The translations under genes were made by a program, and so were the position numbers. From Cylicocyclus nassatus (lineage: Eukaryota; Nematoda; Chromadorea; Rhabditida; Strongylidae), in the NCBI GenBank assembly GCA_958299035.1, contig CATQJL010000001.1:104355661-104419660 (forward strand): a stretch of DNA of 64,000 nt. Direction: 5' to 3'. Positions 31,299-43,090 of the stretch are shown here, piece after piece (the stretch's first letter is position 1; the number at the start of each line of letters is the position of its first letter). The notes beneath the pieces were generated by a model. That model did not search any database. It was not told the origin of the DNA and saw only the letters and a list, made by a program, of their open reading frames with translations.

Positions 31299-32605
31299 CT
31301 ATATTTGATGTGCAATGCTGTTGAAGCTTATCATATTTTCACAAGAGTTGTAGTAATCTCCACATATCCGTACGTACCATGACGCGTGCGCCCCAAAAAA
31401 TCTCATGCGAGTTCAGAAAAACATCAAAGTTATATTTATTGCTTGTTCATTCTCTAATAAACTCCGGTGTATTTATTTTGTGAGATGAATGTTGAAAGAA
31501 TAAAAAGTAGAATTTTACATGATTTTACGGAAATACATAGAAAATACAAATACATAGATCTTTGTGAAAACATCGATTAAGTATACGGCTTCTAAGCGGA
31601 AGAGATGGTTATAAAGATGTTGTCAATATTTCTGAATGTTTTCTATTTTCCATTTTACACCTTTCAATGGCGTAGGTAGTTGACGTCAAGATTGTCTCAC
31701 CCTTCTGAGGCGAGCGATCCACACTGGCAAGAGTTAGTGTGGAATAGAGCAAGCCTTGCTTCCATGTCACATCACAAAGAAAATTCAAGGGCTGTTTTTA
31801 CCCGGCGATTGAAAGCACGTTAATCTGAGAAGCGTATCTGTGAGGTTTAAAAAAAGTGTCAAAATGTAGCAATCAAGTTTTTGAGAACATTAAAAAAAAC
31901 GGGTGCATGTCGCGAAAGGCGCGCGTTTTGGCAGTTGACATTGATAGGCTAGGTTTGTACTCTGAAAGAAGAAAATTTTTATGCTTTGAATGTTCGTAAA
32001 TTTGTTAGAAGTTGTAGGGGAAGGTCATGTAGCTGAACTTCAGAAGAAAGACGGAAGATTTGAAATACTTTCCTGGTTCTCCTATTTGGTTACAATCGAT
32101 CGATAAGCGCCTTCCGACAGTGTCACAGAACTAGTGACTCGAACAAATTTGGTGCTGGAGTTTTCAACTTTCTCGGGTTTTTTGTTTCCTTGAGCTTCTT
32201 CTTCTTCTCGCACGGCAATACTTCAAGTGTTTGTACTATCTTAATCCTACACCTATGAACAGAAGCTATTGGTTTGTTTTGCATTATAGATTTGAAGTGA
32301 AGCTAGTCTCAATATGCAATTCAGGTCCGCAAGAGCTTCAAAGGCAAAAGAGCTATGAATACTAGAATAGGAGGTATGTTTCCGTTGGCTTTTCTCAGAA
32401 TCGTAATACTGTTTTGTTTCAAGGACAATATCTGAGATTGTACAACGCAAACTGTATGGTTTTTCTGATGCATGTTGGCAACTCTTGACGGAGAACTCAT
32501 ACGCAAAATTAGACTGAAAAACGAGAATTACAGGAAACTCACTACGTTGGAACGTTAGGCTTATGGAACACCTTTTGTTTCGGAACACCTTGTATATTCC
32601 TTTCC
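31299..32605. other. 3' flank of right GCLM, no gene recognised
   Basis: Counterpart of about 8915-10189. AATAAA-type signals near 31455 suit the 3' end of GCLM. The rest is alignable between arms and has no convincing open frame. Confidence 0.55.
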
Positions 32606-33092
32606 CTCAGACACTCGCACCGGCCGGCGTCCGTTCGACGGCCGGCTGGTGGGACCACAGGTGATTTCACTCAGCCGCGTAGTCTACGACCACCGGCCGG
32701 TATTCGGACGGCCGCCGGCCGGAAAGGTACGGCCGCGATACGAAATGGCCGTGTGACGCGGTTTCTCTTTTTCCGTATTTATTTCGCTCTGCCGCCTATC
32801 CTCAACACAAGCAAATACAAATCCGTATGAATATATTTATTGTAACTGCATCATATAGGGAAACATACATAAATGAGATTGAATAATAGCGTAAAGTCTC
32901 ATACAACATGCAACTAGCGCTACAAATTTGGACGCATCTTTTTGTACACGGAAGACGAGGTTTTCTTCCATAGTACCATCCATTCGCGACAAGGGCTCGC
33001 ATATCGTCCTTCTGCTGATTCTGGACTGAAAAAAAGTTCACTTTTGTATCATGTAAATGCCACATAGCAGACGATCTGCAAATGAGATAAGC

Positions 33093-33385
33093 TACCCTCG
33101 ATATCAACCCATATGTCTTCCCTCAACATGACGTGAATTACATGGATTTACATGGATTGGTGAGGCGCCACCTCGCTTCAAGCTTGCGCCACGCGTTGCG
33201 TGCGCCTCTTTGGCATGGCGTGGCAAGAAGAACAACATTATTAAGCCTGGTCCATCTTATTTAGTGCACCAGGTCACGCCAAACGATGCGCCCGCAATGT
33301 GGCGCAAGCCGAAGCGAGGCGGCGCCTCACCAATCCACATAATCCACGTCATTGAAGGAAGACATATGGGTTAATATCGAGGGTA
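33093..33385. mobile_element. Fold-back MITE nested in element B
   Basis: Inverted ends TACCCTCGATATCAACCCAT and ATGGGTTAATATCGAGGGTA, probably a TA duplication around CCCTCGATA. Next inward, GTCTTCC and a CACCTCGCTTCAAGCTTGCG block pair with their complements. It sits in what would be an intron of the exons carried by element B. Confidence 0.8.
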
Positions 33386-33418
33386 CTTACAAATGATCCC
33401 ATTAACACCAAAACTTAC

Positions 33419-33498
33419 CGACGGTGTTATATATGACTGGGCAGACTAAATCAAAAAGCTCAAGAATTGTAGCAGACAAGTAATGAACGTTGTTTTCC
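33419..33498 (-). CDS. Unrecognised exon carried by element B
   Basis: Bounded by TTTCAG before and GTAAGTT after on the minus strand. It encodes ENNVHYLSATILELFDLV followed by CPVIYNTV. Neighbouring minus-strand segments (33028-32870, starting VQNQQKDDMRALVANGWYYG, and about 33820-33610) could be flanking exons, but stops and phase conflicts prevent a full model. I do not recognise the family. It may be part of a gene fragment picked up by the element or a decayed element-encoded protein. Confidence 0.35.
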
Positions 33499-34384
33499 CT
33501 GAAACACACAAGGACTAGTTCCAAATTTTTGATAAGAACGCACCTGTCTTGTGGAGTCTATAATATACTAGGAGTTAGGCGTAAGGTCAGTAGTCTTGCA
33601 GCAGAACACAAACTAGATAGATTCCAATTCCCATAGAAATGTGTGACATGTAGTACACACGTAATCCATGAATGCATAGTGCTGAGATACATAAAGAGTT
33701 AGTCGAAAGGTCATATGCTCCATCATGGGTAAGGATGATAAACAGCGAGTACAAGCAATGGTGCGCTGGTTGCATAGCGCAAGATCTCAATACCATGCAT
33801 ATCGCATTCGTCTCCTGAAAAAGATGGTTATGAAACGTGCCCATTCGTTCTTTTTTGTTTAGTCAAGAAGCTGAGCGAAATTCAAGCCTTGTACCCCTCA
33901 GTCAGTATGTTCCAGCTCTGCGTGTCACTTCTTTATCGCCATACAAGACAAGCAACAAATCTGAAAAAGGCGCTACAGATGTCATTGGGATTTTCTTTTG
34001 ATTGTGAAAAAGAGGGCGGTATTAGCAAAGACAGAGTAAGATCACTACGGAATTCTAGGTATTTTTGAGTGACAAGCATACAAAACCTTCTTCTAACGAT
34101 AAATTACGTAAACAAGACATGAATGAAGTAGAAAAATGGCGCTTAATCATAAACGAGGAGAAGTAGAGCGTTTGCTTACGCGGCTCAATCATGCAACTTT
34201 CAAATCCCGTTCACTTCCCGCGACATGGCAATGTTACCGGCTGGCCCTCCGTTCGAGCGGCCACCAGCCGGTAGATTTCTTTGGAGCGGTCGCCGGCCGG
34301 TATTTAGCTCCGCCCAGATTTAAAGAGCGGCCGCCGGCCGGAAGGCCGTCGTCGGACGGTCGCCGGCCGGTGCGAGTGTCTGAG

Positions 34385-36484
34385 CCTACACGGAAATACA
34401 GAGATACGTGCAGACCATGAGCAAGCCGGAGCCCTGTACAGAAGTGAAGACAGTATAGATCGTTTGTAAAATCGTAGCGACGGATTTGACTGCGGTCTTT
34501 GCGCCCACAGGAGCAAAAACTCATACAAAACGGATATCACTTCAACTCTCAGCTCAGTCTCTTCCAATGTCTAAATATTGTCATACGTAAGCAGAAAAAC
34601 CATTTGTGTAGAAGAAAATAAAAAATGCGGTTGTTGTGAGGTGCGTGCGTGTCGCGCGCGATCGAGCCATCGTCACGGTTTTTCGAATGCCCTATACAGG
34701 CTCAGGCATCGGTCATACGCTGCGTATAGTCGGCGTTGTTAGGAATAGTTTTTGGAAGCAAACTTTGATGGCAGCAACTAGCGGTTGCAGACAAAAGTGC
34801 AATACAGGTAGCCGGATCTCCGCCAAGTATGTTGCACCAATTGTTACCGGCCCTTAGAAAAGAAGCTAGTGGGATCCTTCGCCGAAACTTCAACTGCAAG
34901 GGGGCGTAGAGGGGGTGGGAGGGGGTGGGGAAGAGAGAGAAGGGAGTAGACGTTTTTGATTAGCATATGAAAAAGGCATGGTGATCCGAAAAATTTGTTC
35001 AGGAGGGGGGGGGGGGGTGGGGAGGGGACAGGAAGTTCCTCCGAAAGATTGTGCTTGGCTCTAGCCATTCCTTTCAAAATATTTTTTGGAAAATACTTTC
35101 GAAAGTTAACGGGCGTATAAACCTCAGTTTTTTGGAGTGTGGCGTCAGCTAAGTTGCAAATTTTTTTTCGTAACGCTATTCAAGTTATCGCAAATGTCCG
35201 AAAAGTATTCTAATTACTTATATTTACAATGCCATGCACTCCGTAACTATGGCGAGCATCCGAAAACTGTGCGATCTGGATGTTATAAAAACCTTCAACA
35301 GTAGCTACGACTCCAAAGATTAGGCTTCTTGATGACTTCGAGAATACTAACCCGAGATCCTTTTCAGGGCTTCAAATGTGTACAATTATGACGAGCGCAT
35401 AAATATCCTAAAATGTCTATCACTTTTTGGACGTGGAAATAAAAATATATACCAATTTGAGCATCGAACGTTAACGGAAAGCCGCCTTTGTTTTTTGCCA
35501 AGCGCTCCTAGATGCTGAGGAGCGTCTTGGAGCGAAAAGAGATCAAGTAAAATCAATGGTTATGGCCTTTCCAACGCAAATAAAGAAGTGCTGAACGGGT
35601 ACAATAGAAAAAAGGTTTTCCATGCATAAAGTGCTCCGATATCCAACGCTGAGCCATTTGCGCAATTTTGGAGGGTGTACTTCATTTTAGCCAAAAACAC
35701 TCATAACTCAGCGTCTAGAGGCGCTTGGCAGATAGTAAAGACATTGGAATCGGCGTTTGATGCTCTTCAGATTGGTATATAACGAATCCTCCCCTTGTCA
35801 GTTCTCTCACAGCATGAAGGGAGCAGATTGATCCAAGAGTTGGTTGCTGAAAATCACAGTTTCAAGTGCTAAAATTGCGAAAAATCACTTAATTAGCAAG
35901 GGTTTTGATCCCTCTCTTAAAAGTGTAGCCATCGCGACTTTATTAGTTCTAACAAGTAGGTAATGTATTATCAAATAGTGAAAGAACAGGGCGACCTAAA
36001 TATGCATCGTCAAAACCACAAGTTCGAATGTTGATATTGCGTGGGTTTCTTCCAAAATTTATACTCTCACCTTATGTGTGGAAATGGCAGCCAATTCGAC
36101 GCTAGTGATTTGAAAGCTGTAAATCTTGAGTGTGAAGGTGTATGATGTTGTACGTCAACGTTGTAGGTCTTAAGCAGTGAGTTTTGCCCTGAAGAACTGA
36201 TTTAGACAAGCCCAAGGGACTCTGAGCCGTGCTCATCCTTACCTAAAAGATTTTGTTTGTGGGAGAGCGACCATTTGCGAGTACAGTGGGCAGCTGAGAT
36301 GCCTGCTCGAAAAAATTAGTCCGTCTTGTTCTCATAAAATTACCGTACATAAAAGTCTGGTGCATTGACAACGAAGACTAACTTATGGTTCTCCAAATCA
36401 CATCTCATTGCACAAACTGTGCTGAAGGACAAATCTTTAGATGACAAAACAAAAACGGCCGCGCCTCTCATAGTCTATTTCATA
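34385..36484. other. Arm sequence without recognised gene
   Basis: Counterpart of about 6818-8905. It holds a G-run near 35005-35020. Open frames differ between arms and show no domain motif. Confidence 0.55.
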
Positions 36485-36675
36485 TTGCTTGTCCGGAAAG
36501 TAGTGTTGCATAACTACCGCCAGAGTGATGACGAAGAATAGTGAGTGAGGTATCATTTGATAGCTCTACAAGTGGAGTACAGAACACCACGGAAATTTCG
36601 TTCCAACTGAAATTTGAATCCAAAACATAAAAAAAATTACAGACACTTGGAACATCGTATCTCTGTCCATAAATA

Positions 36676-37485
36676 TTAGGTTGTCCGGAAAATAATGTCG
36701 CATAGCATCCTACCGCGATAGAGTGACCACAAAAATTATTGAATAGGGCATTATTTGATAAAGCGAAGCGAGCTCTACAAGCTATTTCACAAATCTCCGC
36801 GAAAGTCTTGCTCCACCTGAAGTTTGACTCAAAAATATAAAAAATTTTAGATACTCGAAAAATCGTATATCCGTCCATAGACGTTTTAGTGACCTCCAAT
36901 TGACACAGGCATGTACTTTCCACATCAAAGATTCACCCGTATACTTTGTGGTATTTTTCCATGGCTCAGGACCAACAAAAATAGGACAAAAGCGCGAGCA
37001 TGGCGTTTTTTTTTTCGGGTTTTTCTGCAAAAAATTTGTCTTTTCTCGAAAACTTGAGCTTGTGTAAAGCTGAAAATTTATGGTTATACTCCCAAAGATC
37101 CATACTACAGAATCGTCCATTTGAGAGGAGCTCGGGATTGCTTTGGCAAAAATATGCAAAATTTTGTTTTCTCAATTTCCAGCCATGAAAAAATCGCGAA
37201 AATGTGCATACGAGTGTCTCGTATAGTGAGTCCATGCTTGAGCAAGATAGCCCCAGCACTTTCCGAACGAAGATACGATTTTTTTTGTCTTTTTAGATCT
37301 TTTGTGCCTTATGAAATTTGGCTCCAAACTTCACGCAAATCAAACGTGGCGCGAGGGCTTGAACTTCATTTTGTAGGGCTTGTTTTGATTTATCGGTTGC
37401 TACCCCATTTACTTATTTTCGTGCTCACCCTGCCGCGATATTGCATGATGAAACACGATGTGACATTATTTTTCGGACAACCTAA
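36676..37485. mobile_element. Mariner-like fold-back element (right-arm copy, 810 bp)
   Basis: TTAGGTTGTCCGGAAAATAA at the left and its close complement at the right, with TA on both sides. Orthologue of 4967-6627 without the later insertions. Inner blocks pair imperfectly (CAATTGACACAGGCATGTAC near 36900 is repeated in inverse near 37500 just outside). Confidence 0.8.
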
Positions 37486-37614
37486 TATAACAAGAATCTC
37501 AATTGGCACAGGCATGTACTCTTTACAATGAACCTTCTGTACAGTTTGTGAGATTTTCCCATGGTTAGAACTCAAGAAATAAAAATAAGTCAAAAGTACA
37601 AATATGTAAAGATA

Positions 37615-37870
37615 AGTCATTCGTAACTTAATATGTGTAGTGCACACCAAGCACGCTAACTGACGAACAACAAAACTAGAACCTGCTCATTTCCAGTAAT
37701 TTCTGCTTGTTTCCTTGTCTCTTTTGTTTTTCTTGATTACATGTTAGTCGATAGAACACATTTGTACACTTTGTTAGGCTAAAAAATGTTTCACTGGAAA
37801 GTTACCAGTAAGGGTGCCGTCGCACATAGGGCTTAGTGTGCAGCCTCACATATTAAGTTACAAATGACTC
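37615..37870. mobile_element. MITE with GTCATTTGTAACTTAATATG ends (copy 1)
   Basis: The ends are inverted repeats of about 25 bp. The sequence is collinear with 56142-56400. It is missing at the matching left-arm place (about 4135), so insertion is specific to this arm. The target duplication is not clear. Confidence 0.75.
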
Positions 37871-39515
37871 GAGGTTAGAGCTTTTCGGTTTTTGGCGAGA
37901 AGTTGTATTTTTCTCAAAGAATAATTTTTGTAAAAAGATGAAGTTTCATGCTGCTTTTTTGCTTCCAAATGCTTCCAAATCTAAACCTATTGGAAAGCTC
38001 AGGACTGTTTTGGCAAATTATGCCAAATTTCAATCTCAATTTGCCAATTTTCTCAATTTCTAGCCATGAGAAAAACAAGAAACTTTACGAGTGTCTGATG
38101 TGGACAGTGCATGCGTGAGCATTTGCGAATTCCTAGTGTTTTTCTTGAAGTGGATCCGCTTTTTCAAAGTTATTAAGCCTTTAGTTCCTTTTGGAAAATT
38201 TGACGCAGCAAACCTGGCGCAAATATTGAAGCTCCATTTTGTAGAGCTTGCTTCGGTTTACAGGTTCGTACCCAGGGGTCCGGCACAGATAGTCTGGGGT
38301 CAAAGTGGACTTCGTTTCTGAGGTTAGAAGCAACAGAGATATCGTTTTTATACGGTTCTGGGCGGAGCGCAGAGAAAAAATGACAAACATGTCAGGTCTT
38401 ACGGTTTGAACATGTTGTTTCGCGAGCGCGCGAAATTCAAATGCAAGACTCAAACAAACAAATGGCTTGTTTACAGCGCACAAACAATCACATGGTTCCG
38501 AATTTGGGCTATGAGTATACAATATTACTCCAAACTATGCTATGTAAAAAGTTCCCAAAACTTATGTGTCCTAATATCCGTTCTCGAATTTGTTGTTTTT
38601 TAGACCAACTACCAAACCAACTGGGTTGGTTCGGAGCATAGATATCGGAGAGTTCATATAAGTTTTAAGCCTTTCTGATTTGGACGACTAGAACGCTCAA
38701 AAGTGTCATATAGTAAAGAGAGGGAATCAAACGAGCAAACCACCGAAAACCTCTTCTCTTTTTTTGAGCAAAAAATAGGTGTAAACCCACGCGTTGATAG
38801 ATATCGCGCCCCAATCACATGCGCTGTCCTTTACTATGTGGCGAAAATTGCATCGCCAGATTGTTGAGACCACAGTTTTGGTTGGCTTAGGAGGTTTTCG
38901 ACATTCTGAACACTAAAATGGTACCCTACTCAAGACATAGCCTTTAATCAACTCAGAATTTTTTTTTTTGCTTTTTGGGTATATTAGATACCTCAAGATG
39001 CGCCGTTTTCGCATTTTCATAATAACAATAATAATAATAATAGATGATGTTAACCTATAACACTATTCAAAAACCCCGTTTCGTTCCTCTCCTGAGACGG
39101 AGTATTGTGTTGTTTTTGCCACCCCGGAATTCTTCAGTAAGGAAGGATGGCGAAAGTTAAAAAAAATTGACTCTTTCTATGTAGAATTGTTGTTATAATT
39201 TATAGTTCAAATGTTTGTTTTCCAATATTTCATTTTTGATAATTTTTGCTGTCGTTTATAGGGTTAATCCTGAGTGTTTTGTAAAAGAGATAATTTTTGT
39301 TAATTTTTGAACTCAATGAACTTGATTGTTATGTTGGTTCAATAAAGGTTACTCAACTGATTTTTCAACGGACTTCGTAAATTTTCGCGAAGTCATGTGG
39401 TATGTCGTTCCAGAAGTGCTCCAAACAAACGCGTGCCGGCCTGTTTGTACCCCATTTATGTACCGCGATAATGCATGATGGAACATGATGCAACATTATT
39501 TTGCGGACAACCTAA

Positions 39516-41518
39516 TACAAATTGGTTATTTTTCTGCTGAGAGGTGGAAGCAACAGCAAACGAGTCATAGTATAGCGAATGAAACAAGGAAACAAATTTA
39601 CTTGAAAAAGCAAACTAAAATTCCTATCGTATCATAGTACTTAATGTTTGGTTCTCTGCTTCCTTCGCTGGTTCTTATTTCTTCGTCTTGTACGCCTTCG
39701 CCTTCATAATAATAAGCTTTTGAGTTTTCTTCGTCTTTTCGACCGCATCCGAGCAATTTCGATTGGTTTATTTTCTGAAGAAAAGTCAATTCAAATTTCT
39801 ATCTCACAGTTGGAGTCCAAGTGTATTAATTTTAGTCCAAACAATTGATGCAATTACAAAATTCTTATTGCTGCAGCAAAGTTAGAGACTATTATTTAAA
39901 TTTTTTTCTTAAGTTCACCACTAACTATACACATTCCGTTCTTTTGAATTGTGAGTGCAACTGAGACAGACTGAAACTCGAATTGAGCTTTTCTCAAAAT
40001 GTTGTTCTGAGGAGCGAAATAATAAATTCGAGCGACGTTTGTAGTTTTGCTTGACTGAAAGAGTGCAAATTTTCATTAAATCGCTTAGAAGGTAACGAAA
40101 GCATTTTAGAATTGGCATTTCAGCGCACATCTAGTGAAATGTGTCTCATTATAAAATGATGAGGCAAAAATGGATACCTAGTGGTCGGTTACGGCCCAGG
40201 TATCCTTCTCTTGTGCGTTTGAAAGTGTTTAATTGAGAGAGTGCTTGAACAAATGAGACAGCCGCAGAAATTTTTGAACAACGATACGATTATTCAGATT
40301 TTTTGAGCGTCTGGCACTTTTCAAACTTTGGCTTCAAACTTTATGTGGGTCAAACTTCATGCATATGCAGTGGGGTACTGAGGAGAGGGCGTGCCCCCTT
40401 TTCCCCTCCCCCAAGAATGGGTCATGAAATTTCTAAAAGTTACTTACATGAGTTATAAAAATGTGCAGATGACTCGTTAATCATAGTGAATAATTACAAT
40501 AGTTAATTTTTTACAAATTTAATTTAGCCTTTAAAAAAACATTTTCGGGGGCGTGGCGTCAGCCAACTCTCCTTTTTCTGAAATTTTGGGGTGGGCCTAC
40601 GAAAATTGTAGAAAGCATACCAAAAAATTTTTCTGAGTGCGTGGCTAACGCCAAGCCCTTTCATCCGAAACAATTTTTTGTTGCCCCCCCCCCTCCCCCA
40701 GACAGAAATCCTGGATACGCCACTGACATGTTTGGGAGTTGTCCTTGTAGAGGCTGATTTCCTTTGGCGAGTAATAACCCGACAGTTACTTAGAATGTAA
40801 AGAGACTATGTCGCAAAGGTAAGAAGTCAAGGTTGAAAAAACCACGAGACAACCTAAGAGTCTGCAGCCATTAAACCAAGATCACTCGAAAAATCAATAT
40901 GCGAATTATTGACAGCAAAGATTCATCGACTGAAAAGACTATACTTCTTTGAACCCACGTTTTTCACTATAATCGAAAGTGATGAATGTGGGCAAACAAG
41001 AATATCAATGCCTTACCAGCCGAGAATCTTCATCGGCGAACCACCATTGTGCAGCCTCTGGGAAGTGCTCGCGAGGGTCCCAGCGCTCACTAAATGGATA
41101 GTTCCTAACTAATGTTGTGTTGATTCGAAAAAAAAAACTTTTTCAACGTACTAATACACAAGATCTAATATACGACTGTTTTCTTTCTTGTATCTACCAT
41201 GACGGAGTGCTTCCTTGAGATTTTCATTACTCATTAGCAGATAATCGGTGGCATTATCTTGCAGTTCACGTCTATACTAAAATACAATTTTTTACAAGGT
41301 ATTCATATTTCATAATTTATTGAAGTGATACCAATTTGGTTGAAACTATTACATTACGAGACGGGGTCATGCTGTCTTGCCGTAAATGGTATAAATGCAG
41401 CCGATCTCTCAGTTTAATCGTTTATACGGAACTGGGAAATAAGCAACTAATCACACGTCATGGTTGCTTCGTTCTTAAGGGAAATATACAAACTTACCTC
41501 GAATCGAAAATAAATGTA
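39516..41518. other. Arm sequence without recognised gene
   Basis: Counterpart of about 850-2470. Apart from the hAT-like insertion at 40368-40725, I see only alignable non-coding sequence with many indels. Confidence 0.5.
40368..40725. mobile_element. hAT-like MITE, second copy (right arm)
   Basis: Ends CAGTGGGGTACTGAGG and CCTGGATACGCCACTG, the inside collinear with 18139-18537 in inverted orientation (C-rich tract, GGGGCGTGGCGTCAGCCA). No convincing 8-bp duplication. It is not at the position of the left-arm copy. Confidence 0.75.
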
Positions 41519-42197
41519 CAGGGTGTCCCAAAAAAATGTGCACACTGTTTGATTGTAAATAACTCTCTTGTAGTGAAGTGTTTCGAGAAGCTTTAGGTAC
41601 CATTTTGTAGAGCGAGGTTCAACTTAGACTTACAGTGTAGAGCGAATCGCCGGTCTTTCATTCTTACTGTAGGAGTACGGTAGAAACTTCAAACATATGG
41701 TGTCACTGTGAAAAAAGGGGCCGTTTCAAAAATTTTCAATAAAATGTGGAAATTTGTGTAATAGGGTTTTTATGGATCCGGAGTTTAATACCCAACTCTT
41801 CACAAGGTTGAGAAGCTTTCTAAACGGTGTAACACTTTTTAGGTACACTTAAAAAACGTCTGCTGCTGCTTACCTCGCATAATTTTTTAATGAAGCATTA
41901 TGAAGAGTTGCGAACTTCACAATTAGAATCAGCAACTCTATTTAGCCCAGCGTGAGAGTTTTCAGATTGTTTTGGTTTCTTTTTGGAACAAAATATGGCC
42001 TTTCATGGCTCAAAACCCTCTTCAAAGTTTCTACCGTAATCTTACAGTAAGAATGAGAGATCGGCGATCCGCTCTACACTGTAAATCTAAGTTGAACCTC
42101 GCTCTACAGAATGATACCTAAAGCTTCTCGAAACACTTCACTACAAAAGAGTTACTTACAATCAAACAGTGTGCACATCTTTTTGGGACACCCTGTG
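41519..42197. mobile_element. Fold-back MITE with CAGGGTGTCCC ends (right arm)
   Basis: About 170 bp at each end are inverted copies, starting CAGGGTGTCCCAAAAAAATG, flanked by TA (41517-41518 and 42198-42199). This fits the IS630/Tc1/mariner group. It includes GGTACCATTTTGTAGAGC, a variant of the shared module described in the findings. The matching left-arm place (about 735-850) lacks it. Confidence 0.85.
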
Positions 42198-42387
42198 TAT
42201 CACTGCGTATATCGAACGCTTATCATAGATCTGCTTTCGGTTCTGGCGAAACAATTCTGCGAGTGAATTTATGTGCAATTGAAAGCCCAATATCAAGCCA
42301 CAAGTGGCAAAAAAAATTGTGAAAAGCTGGGCAAATGCATTTGAGAGTGAGTGATTATTTTTTACAGCAAGTTTACAAACCACAAGG

Positions 42388-43090
42388 AAGGAACACAATA
42401 GAAATTTACATAGGGCGCAGCTTTCCGCTAATTTTATGTCACATATTCGACAGATATGGACCTTTGAATACCCATAAACTTCTTTCGGAGGGTTGTTCCG
42501 CAGGAAAAAAGCAGATTTGAAATTGGGTTTAAAGACAAGTCTCTAGTGTTACAATCTCTTTGCAATTTGCCGAGAAATTCGTATCCTTTCTTTGTTAGAT
42601 GTGAAAGTCACACCAGCCTGGAGCGCTATGCATCAATCGCCCGTCCGGACGGGCGATTGATGCATAGCACCCCTGATTTCACCTTTCATAGATCCATCGA
42701 TGGCAGTATCGACAAAAACTTAATTAGTAGGTTTAGAAGGAACACAATAGAAATTTACATAGGGCGCAGCTTTCCGCTAATTTTATGTCACATATTCGAC
42801 AGATATGGACCTTTGAATACCCATAAACTTCTTTCGGAGGGTTGTTCCGCAGGAAAAAAGCAGATTTGAAATTGGGTTTAAAGACAAGTCTCTAGTGTTA
42901 CAATCTCTTTGCAATTTGCCGAGAAATTCGTATCCTTTCTTTGTTAGATGTGAAAGTCACACCAGCCTGGAGCGCTATGCATCAATCGCCCGTAAGTTAC
43001 CCGGACGGGCGATTGATGCATAGCACCCCTGATTTCACCTTTCATAGATCCATCGATGGCAGTATCGACAAAAACTTAATTAGTAGGTTT
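42388..43090. repeat. Tandem duplication, about 350 bp twice
   Basis: Copy 1 is 42388-42734 and copy 2 is 42737-43090. They appear identical except for 7 extra bases in the centre of a palindrome in copy 2. The left arm has one copy of this sequence (about 430-710) without the palindrome, so the duplication arose in the right arm or its haplotype. Confidence 0.95.
42625..42668. repeat. Perfect 44-bp spacerless palindrome
   Basis: GCTATGCATCAATCGCCCGT followed by CCGG and the exact complement. The second tandem copy (42974-43024) has the same 20-bp arms but an 11-base centre (aagttacccgg). Cruciform-capable. Confidence 0.95.

Larger units (their letters stand above)
32606..34384. mobile_element. 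CTCAGACA-family element B (right arm only)
   Basis: Ends CTCAGACACTCGCACCGGCC at both sides in inverted orientation. It is flanked by CC (32604-32605 and 34385-34386). The left arm at about 8908 reads TTTCCTACACGG in reverse with a single CC, so a 2-bp duplication and the 1779-bp length are directly visible. Subterminal GGCCGGCGGCCG repeats occupy about 32620-32750 and 34230-34375. The inside carries minus-strand splice-site-bordered open segments and a MITE. Confidence 0.85.
36485..39515. mobile_element. Outer mariner-like element (right-arm copy)
   Basis: Starts TTGCTTGTCCGGAAAGTAGT after TA and ends with the complement of TTAGGTTGTCCGCAAAATAA before TA. It matches 2474-6817 in the left arm. 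It contains 36676-37485 and 37615-37870. No transposase is visible, and pairing of the ends is inferred. Confidence 0.4.

Noticed and set aside
36480..36923. A 147-codon minus-strand frame
   Set aside because: It crosses the border between two nested mariner-like elements, has no transposase motif and is not open in the left arm.
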